Source: a virus. From it: a stretch of 64,000 nt of DNA. The stretch lies in IMG/VR virus record IMGVR_UViG_3300036770_006893, positions 160,358 to 224,357 of that record; one strand, written 5' to 3'. The translations under genes were made by a program, and so were the position numbers. The first letter of the stretch is position 1, and each line of letters opens with the position of its first letter. Shown one piece after another: positions 17,263 to 24,627 of the stretch. Under the pieces are notes generated by a model. That model saw only the letters and a list, made by a program, of their open reading frames with translations, was not told where the DNA came from and made no database searches.

Positions 17263-17981
17263 TTATTTTAATAATAGTCTATATACTATTGCCTTACTTT
17301 GATTAATTGTTAGTCCTGACTTTAAGGAATATTCTTTAATAATGTCTTGTTTTGATCTAGTATTTTTATTTTTGATCGACTGAAATATTTCTAGTTTTTT
17401 CTTTTTGGTTAAGCCTATATATTCTGGCTTATATAATCTAAGCCAATCTTTAAATTTTGATCTTGATATTTTATGTCTATCAGCAAAAGATTGTTGAGAT
17501 TCTAGTGGATTGGTGGCCCAAATTTCTATTAGATTTATTATTTCTGAATATGGTTTAGTTAAATTCCTATCCCTATTAGCTTTTCTAATGTTTTGATTTC
17601 TGTTAATATTTTTGAGAGCATTAGAGATTCTTTGTTTAGTTTGTTCGGTTTTTGACTTATGACACAAAGAAAGATCCTGTGCCGAAGATAAAACATTAGT
17701 TAATAATCCTCCATCAGATTTTTTACCAAACCATCTTATTAAGAATTCTTCTCTATCTTTTAGATCTTCTATATCATCAGTCTTCCATCATATTCTTAAT
17801 TCAAAATCATATTTAGCTATTATATTTAATTTTTGTGGATTAGATTTTTCTCGTCTATGATTTTTTCTCTGTGATAAAGATTTTTATCGCCACTAGCTAT
17901 TCCTATATAAAATAAATGCTCAGACAAGCTATTAGTTTTATAGGTTATATTTTTTTTATATAATCCATAAACATAGTTCAT
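17263..17981 (-). pseudogene. Decayed GIY-YIG homing endonuclease
   Basis: Reading from the ATG at 17979-17981 gives MNYVYGLYKKN and then LFYIGIASG, the GIY-YIG catalytic start. The frame breaks in an A run at 17861-17866; a one-base shift restores HRREKSNPQKLN. A TGA at 17788-17790 then interrupts that frame between ELRI and WKTDD. The remaining part, open from 17667, carries a NUMOD3-like KTEQTKQRISNALK and helix-turn-helix-like DNA-binding repeats (QQSFADRHKISRSKFKDWLR). A free-standing homing endonuclease gene that has been inactivated. Confidence 0.8.
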
Positions 17982-18034
17982 TTTGGTGATTCTCCAAAAC
18001 ATTATACGCCTAATCGCTAGGAGATCACCAAAAA
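17980..18034 (-). repeat. Long inverted repeat before the GIY-YIG remnant
   Basis: ATTTTGGTGATTCTCC and GGAGATCACCAAAAAT pair over about 15 bp with one bulge around a 24-nt loop. It lies between the stop at 18039 and the endonuclease start. It could terminate or process the upstream message, or mark the edge of the inserted gene; there is no T tract. Confidence 0.6.
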
Positions 18035-18038
18035 TAAC

Positions 18039-18578
18039 TTAGTCCTCTACAGGAGAACTTGCTCTCCATTGACGACAACTCCAATATCTGGCTTTCCATT
18101 TGGGGCCGGGATTATCACAATTATGTCTTGCTCTAAAGCTTTTACGTCTAGCAGGATTGTCTCTTTTTATATCCATATCGGGGCTGCCAAAATTAACTTT
18201 GACAACATTGCCTTTTTCATTTTTTACATACACACTAAATTTTTTAGGACCATCAGGCGTTCTGAAAGGTTTATTTAAAGTTACTTTTCTGCCTTGATAT
18301 TCCGATGCAGATACGATGTTTCCTTCTTCATCATAAATTTGATTTATTTCTATGTCCCATATAAATTCGTCCCACTCATCATCCCATGAGCAATTTTTTG
18401 CGAACAGCTGATCATGTACGCGCTCTATAATTGAAGCTTTATTATCTGATGCTTGACTAAGGCATACTGCGATTCTTTGTTGTGAGTTTGGGTACTCTTT
18501 TTTCATAACATCGCTGCTCATGCAACGACTTACATATTTTTGTTTGTCTTCGCTAGGTTTTTTTTCTGGTATTGGCAT
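18039..18578 (-). CDS. Phage protein with RCM...AVC and RARHNCDNPG motifs, possibly virion-assembly linked
   Basis: 179 residues from MPIPEKKPSED, chosen because AAGGAGA lies just upstream. The N-terminal block (KYVSRCMSSDVMKKEYPNSQ then RIAVCLSQA) matches a short Cys-containing motif seen on phage head-protease and portal-associated proteins. The C-terminal block (PARRKSFRARHNCDNPG, KARYWSC) is a basic, possibly metal-binding tail also common in phage proteins. The middle has an acidic stretch and a strand-rich domain. A role in capsid assembly is a guess from motif company. Confidence 0.7.
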   Translation of the reverse strand: MPIPEKKPSEDKQKYVSRCMSSDVMKKEYPNSQQRIAVCLSQASDNKASIIERVHDQLFAKNCSWDDEWDEFIWDIEINQIYDEEGNIVSASEYQGRKVTLNKPFRTPDGPKKFSVYVKNEKGNVVKVNFGSPDMDIKRDNPARRKSFRARHNCDNPGPKWKARYWSCRQWRASSPVED

Positions 18579-18588
18579 AGTGGTCTCC

Positions 18589-19662
18589 TTAAAGACCAAT
18601 ACACCTTTGTATAGTTTTAGCGGTATTATCCCATGAGTATTTTTTAGCCGTATTGATACCATTTATATTCGTTTTTATACCGTTTTGATATACATGTCTC
18701 ATATATCCTATTGCTTGATCTATTTGTTTTTGGCTTATTTTAGCCCAATGTCCTTGGCCTTTAAACGCTTTTCCATCGAATGCTGGTTCTGTAGTATCTA
18801 TGTCGATAAGATACGAATTTTGGCTATTGCAGAATTCTGTATGGGCTGAGAAATTGGTTGCTATTACTGGCTTATTCATTGCCATGCACTCTAGTAGTTC
18901 AAGATTCCAGCCTTCTGCTCTGGATGGAAATATACCGCAATCTGCCTGGGCTATTAATTCGGCTATTTGAAAATGCGTATCTACACCATTAAATAACTTA
19001 ATGTTGTTGTGACTATAGATATTTTTCCATTTTTCTAATTCTTCTTTAGATGAGTAAGAGTTTGTGTTTTCAGACGCCAAGATCCATAGTTCTACATCTT
19101 CATTATCAGGAAATGCATCCCGAAAAATATTTAATAGTATATCATGCCCTTTTCTAATTTCCCACTTACCAATATTAAGAAAAACAAACTTATTCTTGTA
19201 TTGATATTTCTGATTAAGTTCTGCATTAAAAATATTTAGATCAACACCCAAAGGGCAAACAAAAGTCTCCGTGTCAATATTATTCTTTTCAATTATATTT
19301 TTTGCCCATTGACTAGTAACAAATAATGCATCTGGAACGGTCATGTGTTTTTTTTCAAGATCGTTAAAAGTATCAAGCTCAAAAAAAGGAAAGGCAAAAT
19401 ATTTTCCTCTACCTATTTTTTGTATAAGATCAAACTGATGCCAAATTTTAACGAAAGGGGCGTCTATATCTAAGTTATTGACGGAATTAACTACAAGCTC
19501 AGAGAAGAAATCATATTCCTTTTGATCTTCTACATAAGAGCTACCTATAGGAAAAAGACTAATATTTTTAGAAAATGTATTATATATGCTTTTAAGTATA
19601 TTTTTTGATACTATACCATATCCAGTGCTATTTATAGGACAAGAGACGTTTATATTGTTCAT
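18589..19662 (-). CDS. Glycosyltransferase family 4
   Basis: 357 residues, GT-B fold. The C-terminal donor-binding half is clear: FLNIGKWEIRKGHD, then FPSRAEGWNLELLECMAMNK with the conserved glutamate pattern, and PVIATNFSAHTEF. The N-half has FPFFELDTF and VPDALFVTSQWAKN. It would transfer a sugar from a nucleotide donor; the acceptor could be virion protein, phage DNA base or host glycan. It starts after a 120-nt intergenic region and ends 10 nt before the next gene. Confidence 0.9.
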   Translation of the reverse strand: MNNINVSCPINSTGYGIVSKNILKSIYNTFSKNISLFPIGSSYVEDQKEYDFFSELVVNSVNNLDIDAPFVKIWHQFDLIQKIGRGKYFAFPFFELDTFNDLEKKHMTVPDALFVTSQWAKNIIEKNNIDTETFVCPLGVDLNIFNAELNQKYQYKNKFVFLNIGKWEIRKGHDILLNIFRDAFPDNEDVELWILASENTNSYSSKEELEKWKNIYSHNNIKLFNGVDTHFQIAELIAQADCGIFPSRAEGWNLELLECMAMNKPVIATNFSAHTEFCNSQNSYLIDIDTTEPAFDGKAFKGQGHWAKISQKQIDQAIGYMRHVYQNGIKTNINGINTAKKYSWDNTAKTIQRCIGL

Positions 19663-19784
19663 TTTTAATATACCTTATTATGTGTGTTATTAACTTGAAT
19701 AAATATTGTTTTTACTAATTTTGTTACATATATCTATATAGAATTGGTATTATGCGATTCATAATGTTTTGCTCATTATATAGT
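19663..19784 (-). promoter_or_regulatory. AT-rich intergenic region with small palindrome
   Basis: 122 nt without a gene. It contains the inverted repeat ATTATG-CGATT-CATAAT at 19749-19765 and TATATAG-type stretches before an AAGG ribosome site for the glycosyltransferase. No consensus -35/-10 pair is seen on the minus strand. Confidence 0.35.
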
Positions 19785-20885
19785 TTATACGCCAAAAACT
19801 GGATTTTTGTTGGAATGAATTTGATTAACTCTATAAAATTGTCCACACTTACTCATATGCTTGATAGATCTAGCCCCTATATAACAGCAGCATGATCTTA
19901 TACCTCCTAATAATTCTTGAACCACCGTATTTGTTGTTCCTTTATAAGGGACTGTAATTTTAGTGCCTTCTGAAGCCCTATATTTTTTAATATTATCCTC
20001 ATATGTTTCTTGAGCATGATGTGTGCTCATACCATAATACGTGAAACTACCTTTAGTTTTTTTATTCGATTCTAATATTGTAGAATAATCTCCTCCAAAT
20101 TCCCATTCTCCTTCGCTCTCATCAACACCAGCAAAATATCCTCCCAGCATTACAAAATCAGCACCGCCGCATAGAGCCTTACAAACATCTCCAACGTTTT
20201 TATGACCACCATCAGAACAGATCAATCCAGGTTTTTTATCTCCGTTTTGAAGACCATGTGCCACATAAGCATTTTCTAAACAACAGCTCAACTGAGGCAA
20301 ACCGCATCCTGTCAAGAAACGAGTTGTACATGCGGACCCGCCACCAATGCCGCATTTTACAATATCTACGCCACCATAAATAATCAGTTCTTGGGTCGAA
20401 GAAGTATTGGTTATATTACCGGCTATAATAATACTTTCTGGGAAATTATCTCTTACTTTTTTACAATACTTAACAAAAACGTCCATATGTCCATTTGGTA
20501 CATCTATACAGATATTAGGCTGTATATTGATTTTATTTTTTAGTTCAAGTAAATGATTTAAGTCACTTTTTTTATATCCAATAGATACAAATGTATAATC
20601 TATATTATCTGGATAATCCTTGAAGTACTGAAATAATTCATCTACAGTATGATATTTATGTAAGCAAGCTATAATTTTATGACGAGCTAGTGCTATAGCC
20701 ATAGAAAAACTACAAAAGCTCATATTTGCACATATGATAGGTACTCCATTCCAAACTCTTGGAGAATGATAAAAGTGAAAAGTTCGACTAATATCTATAT
20801 CCGATCTACTAGTAAGGGTAGATCTTTGAGGAGCAATTAATACATCATCAAAATCAAGTTTGGTTTCATTAATTATTTTTTGCAT
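19785..20885 (-). CDS. guaC: GMP reductase (IMPDH/GMPR family)
   Basis: 366 residues without CBS domains. The N-terminus KLDFDDVLIAPQRSTLTSR is typical. The catalytic loop is VDIVKCGIGGGSACTTR, with the Cys nucleophile. ICSDGGHKNVGDVCKALCGG and FVMLGGYFAG bind the phosphate, and TYYGMSTHHAQ is a GMPR-like flap. GMP reductase converts GMP to IMP with NADPH. In a phage this could drain guanine nucleotides toward adenine or feed modified-base synthesis. It overlaps the deoxyribosyltransferase-like gene by 17 nt, so purine or deoxynucleoside handling is the likely shared theme. Confidence 0.88.
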   Translation of the reverse strand: MQKIINETKLDFDDVLIAPQRSTLTSRSDIDISRTFHFYHSPRVWNGVPIICANMSFCSFSMAIALARHKIIACLHKYHTVDELFQYFKDYPDNIDYTFVSIGYKKSDLNHLLELKNKINIQPNICIDVPNGHMDVFVKYCKKVRDNFPESIIIAGNITNTSSTQELIIYGGVDIVKCGIGGGSACTTRFLTGCGLPQLSCCLENAYVAHGLQNGDKKPGLICSDGGHKNVGDVCKALCGGADFVMLGGYFAGVDESEGEWEFGGDYSTILESNKKTKGSFTYYGMSTHHAQETYEDNIKKYRASEGTKITVPYKGTTNTVVQELLGGIRSCCCYIGARSIKHMSKCGQFYRVNQIHSNKNPVFGV

Positions 20886-21411
20886 TGAAAAAATACCATC
20901 TGTTAAAAGCTTCTATTTCTGAATAATCATTTATGTAGTTTAGATAATCTCTAATTTCTAGCCATGATGAAAAAATCATCTGATGAGGTATGGTGCCAAA
21001 AAGCCAATCAGGGGCTTGTTGTTTGCCTTGAACCATATGAACTATAATAGGTTTTTTCTGACGATTTGCCCAAAAAATTTCTTCATATGTTCCGCACGGA
21101 TGAACATCTAGATCCAGATTGACTATCATAAAGTCGCTGATATCAACCAGTCTTAAATCTACAGATCGAATTACTTTCATTAATTGAGCTAATTCATCAT
21201 AAGATTTTTGCTGCTTTAACATTTTTTTATAAAGGTGCGTTCTTTCATCTTCTTGACCAATCATAATTGGTTTTTTGATTGGATTAAAAACAACTATACC
21301 TAAATTTTCTAGGAATGGAGTAATATCGTCCCTCCATCCACTTCCCCTATCGGCAACCCTATCCATTGCCCCTGCTAGATAAACTCTTTGATTTCTAAGC
21401 CTATTATTCAT
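20869..21411 (-). CDS. Nucleoside 2-deoxyribosyltransferase-like protein
   Basis: 180 residues. The Rossmann-like pattern RVYLAGAMDRVADRGSGWRDD, VVFNPIKKP, VDLRLVDISDFMIVNLD and HPCGTYEEIFWANRQKKP is that of the nucleoside 2-deoxyribosyltransferase / DUF4406 / Rcl superfamily. GTYEEI supplies the expected catalytic Glu. These enzymes cleave or exchange the base of deoxynucleosides or deoxynucleotides. Adjacent GMP reductase supports a nucleotide role. Substrate unknown. Confidence 0.75.
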   Translation of the reverse strand: MNNRLRNQRVYLAGAMDRVADRGSGWRDDITPFLENLGIVVFNPIKKPIMIGQEDERTHLYKKMLKQQKSYDELAQLMKVIRSVDLRLVDISDFMIVNLDLDVHPCGTYEEIFWANRQKKPIIVHMVQGKQQAPDWLFGTIPHQMIFSSWLEIRDYLNYINDYSEIEAFNRWYFFNAKNN

Positions 21412-21418
21412 TTAGATA

Positions 21419-21496
21419 TTAATATTTGTTTGTTAGGCCTTTGTGAATTCCTAAGAGGATGCAGCTAACAAAAACTATAGCAAAAACTACATTCAT
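21419..21496 (-). CDS. Tiny membrane peptide
   Basis: 25 residues (MNVVFAIVFVSCILLGIHKG, then five more), almost all one membrane helix. It lies right after a good minus-strand promoter and directly before the deoxyribosyltransferase-like gene. Its short length limits certainty. Confidence 0.45.
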   Translation of the reverse strand: MNVVFAIVFVSCILLGIHKGLTNKY

Positions 21497-21502
21497 ATGT
21501 GT

Positions 21503-21530
21503 ATTATAGCGCATGGAGCAGGATAGGCAA
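21503..21530 (-). promoter_or_regulatory. Sigma-70-like promoter
   Basis: TTGCCT at 21525-21530, 16-nt spacer, TATAAT at 21503-21508 on the minus strand. It would drive the tiny peptide, the deoxyribosyltransferase-like gene and GMP reductase. Confidence 0.65.
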
Positions 21531-21586
21531 GCGGTTTTATAAGCCTAAGGCACACTGTTAATAATTAATCTAGTGTCACGTACTAT

Positions 21587-21608
21587 GACAATATTTTGGT
21601 TTATTGTC
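21587..21608 (-). repeat. Perfect inverted repeat downstream of a glycosyltransferase
   Basis: GACAATA and TATTGTC, 7 bp, around an 8-nt loop, just after the stop at 21614. There is no T tract, so a terminator role is uncertain; RNA 3'-end protection is possible. Confidence 0.45.
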
Positions 21609-21613
21609 TGTAA

Positions 21614-22387
21614 TTATATTTTAAGCCTATGTTCTTGAAACTGCTCTTGGAAATCGTCCATTGACTCGTGTACTTTGTGTATCGGTGGTTCGCCACCAGA
21701 TTCTAATAACCAGTGTTTAAGCCAAAAGTTTTTGTTTCTTAATAGGCGGTTTTCAAGAGATAAGTATCCGGTATGAACAACAAAAGGTAGATTGTTTCCC
21801 CTGAGGCTTTGTATGTCGCTTGGAAAAGCTTTGCATAAAACCAAATTACCATTAGAGTCTATTAATTCACATGTATCGCTTTTTGTAGTGTCTATAAATC
21901 CGTTGTTTTTTATTGCAAAATTAACAGGACCCCTAAATAAACCAGACTTATGCATATACCATTTTGGTGTTATGGATGAATAATATTCATATGTTTTATA
22001 TAGATTGATAGATGGTATCATATATGATTGACTATTGTCGTAAATTAAATTGGAGGCAGCGGCATACCATATTGGCTTTTGCCATATTGGTATGTATTCA
22101 TCCATATCTAGGCCTATTTTTATTTGATGTGTGCTAGAAGTAGATTGAAGAGCTAGATTTTTAATCTTACCATCTAGTAGATAATCAGAGTAGGGTATGT
22201 CTGATGATATAATTTTTAAATTATTATATAATCTTTGCTCACTAGTAAGCACAGATAGAGTTTCATCCTCACTAGTATTTACACATATAACCACTTCATC
22301 AGCCATAGCGCAAAAGTTTTTAACTGAGTATTTATAGTTAAAATTATTTTTTATTAGATTGAATGCTGATGAGTATATAGAAATCAT
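21614..22387 (-). CDS. Glycosyltransferase, GT-A type
   Basis: 257 residues. The N-terminus (MISIYSSAFNL, DEVVICVNTSEDETLSVL) is a GT2-like nucleotide-sugar fold. IKIGLDMDEYIPIW supplies the metal-binding DxD. A His-rich C-terminus (HWLLESGGEPPIHKVHESMD) is seen in related glycan enzymes. It overlaps the upstream glycosyltransferase gene by 4 nt, so the two probably act in sequence on one glycan. Confidence 0.75.
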   Translation of the reverse strand: MISIYSSAFNLIKNNFNYKYSVKNFCAMADEVVICVNTSEDETLSVLTSEQRLYNNLKIISSDIPYSDYLLDGKIKNLALQSTSSTHQIKIGLDMDEYIPIWQKPIWYAAASNLIYDNSQSYMIPSINLYKTYEYYSSITPKWYMHKSGLFRGPVNFAIKNNGFIDTTKSDTCELIDSNGNLVLCKAFPSDIQSLRGNNLPFVVHTGYLSLENRLLRNKNFWLKHWLLESGGEPPIHKVHESMDDFQEQFQEHRLKI

Positions 22388-23241
22388 TTGATTATTATTT
22401 TATCACTTGTTGATATATTATAAGCTTTATTAATTTGTTCGATTTGATTTAATTGATTTTTGGCTATACTTTTACACGCGTCAATATTGATTTTGGATAG
22501 ATCAATATCTGTTTTTGGAGTACATGATGGGAGTATGTATATGTCTCCGTATCTTGATACTGAGTAACAGAAATTTACATGTTCTATGTGTCCACATGTT
22601 GACCAATAACAATCTGGTCTTTTTAATATATCTGTTTTGATTAGTGCAAATCCGCTAAATCCAGACATGATTTTTATAGCACTATTTTGTTTCCACAATT
22701 GCCTATCAGAATCTAATAAAAATGGACAATCGGTAAAATACAATCCGTTATTGCCAAAATAATCTCTGAACGCCGAAACATCGTAAAAACTATTTTGTGT
22801 TTCATTGGTCATGAGATCTTCTATTTGATTCTGTCTTGTATTAGCAACTACCATTGCGCAGTTTTTCACATTTGTTATGAATTCATATAGTATTATAAAA
22901 TTTTGATTAGTAAATATAATATCAGTATCTATTAAAAGAGTATATTCAGAATCGATGTTTTTTATTAATGTTTTTGCCTTATTTCTATAATAGGCCATAA
23001 GCACAAGTCTTTCCACAAGGCTTACAGAACCAAATTGGGGAGTATTTAATTTTTCTGATATTATTGATCCTGATTTATTTTTGATCCAAGAATTAATAAT
23101 TTCTAATGTTTTATCTTCAGAGTCATTCTCATAAAAGTAAAAACTAAAATCTCCCAGTGTGGACAAGTCATCTAATGAACGCAAAGTTCGATAGATGTGT
23201 TTTTCAGAATTTCTCCACAATCCTATTACAGAAATATTCAT
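22384..23241 (-). CDS. Glycosyltransferase, GT-A type (CMT1/GT69-like)
   Basis: 285 residues. FSFYFYENDSEDKTLEIINSW is the donor-fold start, YTLLIDTDIIF the DxD motif, and SGFSGFALIKTDIL with CGHIEHVNFC the acceptor side. The layout resembles the cryptococcal mannosyltransferase-1 family. Sugar and acceptor are unknown. Confidence 0.75.
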   Translation of the reverse strand: MNISVIGLWRNSEKHIYRTLRSLDDLSTLGDFSFYFYENDSEDKTLEIINSWIKNKSGSIISEKLNTPQFGSVSLVERLVLMAYYRNKAKTLIKNIDSEYTLLIDTDIIFTNQNFIILYEFITNVKNCAMVVANTRQNQIEDLMTNETQNSFYDVSAFRDYFGNNGLYFTDCPFLLDSDRQLWKQNSAIKIMSGFSGFALIKTDILKRPDCYWSTCGHIEHVNFCYSVSRYGDIYILPSCTPKTDIDLSKINIDACKSIAKNQLNQIEQINKAYNISTSDKIIIK

Positions 23242-23251
23242 TGAATATAAT

Positions 23252-23818
23252 TTATTTTCCTAGAATATGAACAGTTACATTGAACTTAGACCAAATATCA
23301 TCAATTAAATCTGATATGAAATACCAGTTTCCTCCAGCTAATCCGCTACCAAACCTAGGACAATGTATGTCGAAGATATCTGTAGATGATTCATTATTTT
23401 TCAGTTGGCTGTTAATGAAAGAGGCAACTGCGCTCATGGATTTGGTAAGGGCCAAATAGTTCAATGGTCTAGTATTTGATGGCGATATCACCCCATTCTG
23501 GGCAATCATATTAGCAACATATAGAGAATTTTTTGTTTTGTTATTTTCGATAACCTTTATAATTTGACAATATCCCAAATTAGACCTAAGAAATGATTTA
23601 CCAAGCATGTGGTAGTTCATTTTGACTATAGGAAATTTATCAGCTATAAAAGCAGCGAATCCTGCGCCAAAAGAATCAATGTTGTTGCATACGTGTGGGA
23701 TTATGACACTCGAACCATTATTAGGTGTATTAATTTTTTCAATACAGCAATTAAATATGTCGTGCTTACTAATAACGTATGAATGTCTTTTATTGTTTTT
23801 ATTGGTTTTTATTGACAT
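23252..23818 (-). CDS. Macro-domain protein (ADP-ribose-1''-phosphatase-like)
   Basis: 188 residues from MSIKTNKNN. This start is chosen because AAGG precedes it and it avoids overlap with the upstream stop. Macro-domain landmarks: VIIPHVCNNIDSFGAGFAAFI (ADP-ribose-binding loop), YVANMIAQNG, RPLNYLAL, and FDIHCPRFGSGLAGGNW (second binding loop). Such domains bind or hydrolyse ADP-ribose derivatives. A role in reversing host ADP-ribosylation defence, or in tRNA-splicing by-product removal, is possible but inferred. Confidence 0.82.
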   Translation of the reverse strand: MSIKTNKNNKRHSYVISKHDIFNCCIEKINTPNNGSSVIIPHVCNNIDSFGAGFAAFIADKFPIVKMNYHMLGKSFLRSNLGYCQIIKVIENNKTKNSLYVANMIAQNGVISPSNTRPLNYLALTKSMSAVASFINSQLKNNESSTDIFDIHCPRFGSGLAGGNWYFISDLIDDIWSKFNVTVHILGK

Positions 23819-23823
23819 TTTAA

Positions 23824-24075
23824 TTACCTTATAATTTTTGTCCATTTTAATTTTGGACACTCTTGATCAGCCCAAGCTAATTTATTTAAAAACTTGCTAC
23901 TATTACTAATATTACATCCACATATTTTACATTGTGAATTTTTGCTATCAAATTCTTCGCAGCTAAGACATATTTGGTATCTATATAGAATTTCAGACTT
24001 GGTTGACTTTGGTAGACCTCTACTAATATGAAAGAGAAGGGATTTTAAAAAGGTTTTTATTCTAAGAAATATCAT
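23824..24075 (-). CDS. Small zinc-binding protein
   Basis: 83 residues. After a basic N-terminal helix come YQICLSCEEFD, QCKICGCN and QECPKLKW, forming a CxxC...CxxCxC...C metal site as in DUF6171-like proteins. It probably binds zinc. It overlaps the preceding gene by 14 nt. Confidence 0.65.
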   Translation of the reverse strand: MIFLRIKTFLKSLLFHISRGLPKSTKSEILYRYQICLSCEEFDSKNSQCKICGCNISNSSKFLNKLAWADQECPKLKWTKIIR

Positions 24076-24295
24076 TTTTTTCTCTTCTTTTAAGAGCTAC
24101 TATATTTTTATCATTGTCTGTTGTCAGTAATTCTATTTGATTCACCATACTATTCGGCGGTAGCCATTTAGTAAAGCCATCGAATAATCCGAGACACATA
24201 ATATCTCCGTTACTTTTAAAGTCCTTCGACATAATGTAATACCTATTTCCATATTCAAAGCAATCACCTCCTGTTAGTTCTTCTAAGTATTTCAT
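24062..24295 (-). CDS. Small hypothetical protein (beta-barrel-like)
   Basis: 77 residues from MKYLEELTGGDCFEYG. The ATG overlaps the upstream gene's end region (TAGAATG). The pattern of short strands with FTKWLPPNSMVNQIELL suggests a small SH3-like fold. No known function. Confidence 0.55.
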   Translation of the reverse strand: MKYLEELTGGDCFEYGNRYYIMSKDFKSNGDIMCLGLFDGFTKWLPPNSMVNQIELLTTDNDKNIVALKRREKNDIS

Positions 24296-24296
24296 T

Positions 24297-24494
24297 CTAG
24301 TGATTGTAGTACCTGTCCCAGTCTTCCCATTCTTCTTCTTCAAAATCCTGTTTTATTTTTTTATATTCAGACTGTTTCCTTAACTTAGCTTCTAATGGAT
24401 CTTCATCCGCGCTTGTATACTTTTTCTTTTTGTTTTTAATCTTACTTCTTCTTATTTCTTTTCTAATTGAAAAGTCATCAGATTCATTTTTCAT
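24297..24494 (-). CDS. Small highly charged protein
   Basis: 65 residues from MKNESDDFSIRKEI, with TGGAGAAAAAC directly before the ATG. A basic Lys-rich N-half precedes an acidic Trp-containing tail (EEEEWEDWDRYY). First gene downstream of a minus-strand promoter. Function unknown. Confidence 0.6.
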   Translation of the reverse strand: MKNESDDFSIRKEIRRSKIKNKKKKYTSADEDPLEAKLRKQSEYKKIKQDFEEEEWEDWDRYYNH

Positions 24495-24516
24495 GTTTTT
24501 CTCCAAAATCAAACCT

Positions 24517-24544
24517 ATTCTATAGGGTCATAGAAAAAAGTCAA
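24517..24544 (-). promoter_or_regulatory. Sigma-70-like promoter
   Basis: TTGACT at 24539-24544, 16-nt spacer, TAGAAT at 24517-24522 on the minus strand. It points away from the plus-strand glycan island, forming a divergent control region. Confidence 0.7.
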
Positions 24545-24615
24545 GGCGCAAGCAGTAAATTTTATTGAGTTGACGAACACAAAAATCCCTTTATATATTA
24601 TGCAGGCCCGGGCGC

Positions 24616-24621
24616 TATAAT
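24616..24621 (+). promoter_or_regulatory. -10 element of a possible leaderless promoter
   Basis: TATAAT on the plus strand, 6 nt before the ATG at 24628, after a GC-rich stretch (GCCCGGGCGC). No ribosome site fits between them, so transcription may start at or next to the start codon. The -35 region is weak. Confidence 0.5.
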
Positions 24622-24627
24622 ACTCTT

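Noticed and set aside
17788-17790. TGA as a recoded tryptophan codon in the GIY-YIG gene
   Set aside because: A separate frameshift in the same gene shows decay, and other genes in the window use TGA as normal stop.
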